Assembly (NCBI GenBank): GCA_937899065.1
Contig: CALBPG010000010.1
Span: forward strand, 1-64,000
Length of the DNA: 64,000 nucleotides
Direction of reading: 5' to 3'
DNA from: an uncultured Allomuricauda sp.
GTDB lineage: Bacteria > Bacteroidota > Bacteroidia > Flavobacteriales > Flavobacteriaceae
The notes under the pieces were generated by a model. The model did no database searches. It was given only the letters and a program-made list of their open reading frames with translations, and was not told the DNA's origin. Every line of letters starts with the position of its first letter. Within the stretch, counting starts at the first letter, position 1. Shown in pieces: positions 62,842 through 64,000 of this stretch. A program made the translations under genes and the position numbers.

Positions 62842-63672
62842 ATGCAAAACATTGTACAAACCCTATCATCCCCAAATCGAAAAACCGAGCTTCCCAAAAA
62901 ATTCATGAACCTATCGGCCAAAGCTTGGTTTTTGACCACAGTTGTCGGACAATGGCTTTTCGCGTTTTATGTAGCTGCCTTTTATGGCGGTTCGGCCATG
63001 AGCGGTGATTTTATGAAATGGAATCGGGTATTGCCCCATGGCTACAGTGAAGGAGAAACTATGGGCAACCTCGCGGTGGCGCTGCATCTGCTGTTTTCGG
63101 TCATTGTGTTGTTGGGTGGCCCACTGCAGTTCAGCGCTAAACTGCGAGCGAAGTTCCCCAAATTTCATCGCGTCAGTGGACGGATTTACATTTTCTCCGG
63201 GATTCTGATAAGTCTCAGCGGGGTCTATATGGTCTTCACCAAGGGAACCGTCTCGGGTTGGCTGGGAGATGTAAGCATCTCTATCAACGCGTTTTTAGTT
63301 GTACTGTGTGCCTTTTTTACCATACGGCAAGCGAGGCAAAAAAAATTTGCGTCACACCAGCGCTGGGCCATGCGACTATTCTTGGTCATGTCTGGGGTTT
63401 GGTTTTTCAGAATTGGCCTCATATTTTGGTTATTCGTGAATGGGGGGCCTGTAGGCTTTGACCCCGTTACTTTTCGAGGACCTTTCTTGGTATTTCTAGG
63501 CTTCGGTCAATACATTTTGCCCTTGCTTTTCGCGGAAATCTTTTTCTGGGCAGCCAAAAGAAAAAAAGCCAACACCTACTACGCAATGAGTGGGGTATTG
63601 GCTGGTCTTATTGTTTTCACGGCAATAGGACCCTTCGCAGCAACTATAATGATGTGGCATCCGCGATTATAA
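62842..63672 (+). CDS. DUF2306-like membrane protein
   Basis: A 276-residue protein with about seven transmembrane helices and the DUF2306 core (LHLLFSVIVLLGGPLQFSAKLRAKFPKFHRVSGRIYIFSGILISLSGVYM and RQARQKKFASHQRWAMRLFLVMSGVWFFRIGLIFW). The two histidines (FHRVSGR, SHQRWAMR) recall a heme-binding pattern, but that is inference. It is the last of the three membrane proteins and converges on carB with ten bases between. Confidence 0.85.
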   Translation: MQNIVQTLSSPNRKTELPKKFMNLSAKAWFLTTVVGQWLFAFYVAAFYGGSAMSGDFMKWNRVLPHGYSEGETMGNLAVALHLLFSVIVLLGGPLQFSAKLRAKFPKFHRVSGRIYIFSGILISLSGVYMVFTKGTVSGWLGDVSISINAFLVVLCAFFTIRQARQKKFASHQRWAMRLFLVMSGVWFFRIGLIFWLFVNGGPVGFDPVTFRGPFLVFLGFGQYILPLLFAEIFFWAAKRKKANTYYAMSGVLAGLIVFTAIGPFAATIMMWHPRL

Positions 63673-63682
63673 AATGTGAATC

Positions 63683-64000
63683 CTATTTGCTCAAGTACAT
63701 TTTGCGCCTGGAATACAGATTATAAAAATCATCATCCTTAAGGCTATCGATAAACAGGATACTTTCACCAGTACTTTTCATTTCAGGCCCCAAATTCTTG
63801 TTCACATTCGGGAACTTGCTGAAGGAGAAAACCGGTTGTTTGATGGCATAACCGTCTAAATGCGGATTGAACTCAAAATCCTTGATTTTCTTCTCGCCGA
63901 GCATCACCTTGGTGGCGAAATTCACATACGGCTCACCGTAGGCTTTTGCAATGAATGGCACCGTTCGAGAAGCTCTTGGGTTGGCTTCAATAATGTAAAC
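63683..64000 (-). CDS. carB: Carbamoyl-phosphate synthase large subunit, C-terminal part (truncated by the window)
   Basis: The frame is open to the window end, so the ORF-track GTG start at 63961 is artificial. The visible 105 residues read VYIIEANPRASRTVPFIAKAYGEPYVNFATKVMLG and end YSRRKMYLSK, the pattern of carB between ATP-grasp domain 2 and the C-terminus. The protein makes carbamoyl phosphate for arginine and pyrimidine synthesis. Most of the gene lies outside. Confidence 0.9.
   Translation of the reverse strand, partial: VYIIEANPRASRTVPFIAKAYGEPYVNFATKVMLGEKKIKDFEFNPHLDGYAIKQPVFSFSKFPNVNKNLGPEMKSTGESILFIDSLKDDDFYNLYSRRKMYLSK

Overview
The window is a contiguous piece of a flavobacterial (Bacteroidota, Flavobacteriaceae) chromosome. 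The evidence is the -33 TTTG / -7 TAnnTTTG promoter pattern, many DUF4249, DUF4252, DUF4294 and DUF6495-type genes, a SerB-SerA fusion, CarboxypepD_reg/TonB receptors and Bacteroidota-style SPII lipoproteins. Gene density is high, with no phage, insertion sequence, CRISPR array, rRNA or tRNA that I can support. Most genes are chromosomal core or family-typical accessory genes.

Layout: 0-5 kb holds a truncated membrane/coiled-coil gene, trmD (interrupted), rplS and monomeric isocitrate dehydrogenase. 4.5-9.7 kb is a TonB receptor flanked by three DUF4249 lipoprotein genes. 9.7-16 kb has a GntP permease, small membrane proteins, an M42 peptidase, a NUDIX hydrolase, hisS, a tiny lipoprotein and a DUF6495-like protein. 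16-26 kb has an Oar-like TonB receptor, the rpsF(interrupted)-rpsR-rplI operon, a LytTR response regulator with a damaged N-terminus, priA, DUF2147, a YihY-like protein and nadC (interrupted). 26-40 kb has rlmH, a PilJ-type sensor remnant, SerB-SerA, a methyltransferase, an NTP pyrophosphatase, a DEAD-box helicase, an interrupted CarboxypepD_reg-like protein, a GH13 lipoprotein, an SRPBCC protein, a TrmH-family enzyme, a zinc-less sirtuin, purB and MscS. 40-45 kb has a YeeE/YedE pair, an ECF sigma operon with two DUF4252 genes and an S41 peptidase.

45-52 kb is a vitamin B12 uptake locus. A cobalamin riboswitch on the minus strand precedes a BtuB-like receptor and a BtuG-like beta-propeller lipoprotein; the divergent btuF-btuC-btuD-like ABC genes lie on the plus strand. 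52-58 kb has rmuC, a thioesterase and the oxidative pentose phosphate genes (zwf-pgl divergent from gnd). 58-63.7 kb has an ArsR/SRPBCC pair with a very clear two-operator promoter, a YtrA-type GntR/ABC/DUF2807 operon with a palindrome in its leader, and three small membrane-protein genes with similar leaders. The window ends inside carB.

The most unusual property is the number of single-codon gene interruptions (trmD, rpsF, nadC, a CarboxypepD_reg protein, the BtuG-like protein, and probable start loss in the LytTR regulator). Because trmD and rpsF are housekeeping genes and all three stop codons are involved, base-level sequence error is more likely than recoding or genuine decay. I did not find a convincing new defence or mobile system. 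The best candidates for new biology are the Calx-beta/beta-propeller fusion in the B12 operon, the TonB receptor with three DUF4249 lipoproteins, the histidine-kinase-like PilJ remnant, and several operator arrays.
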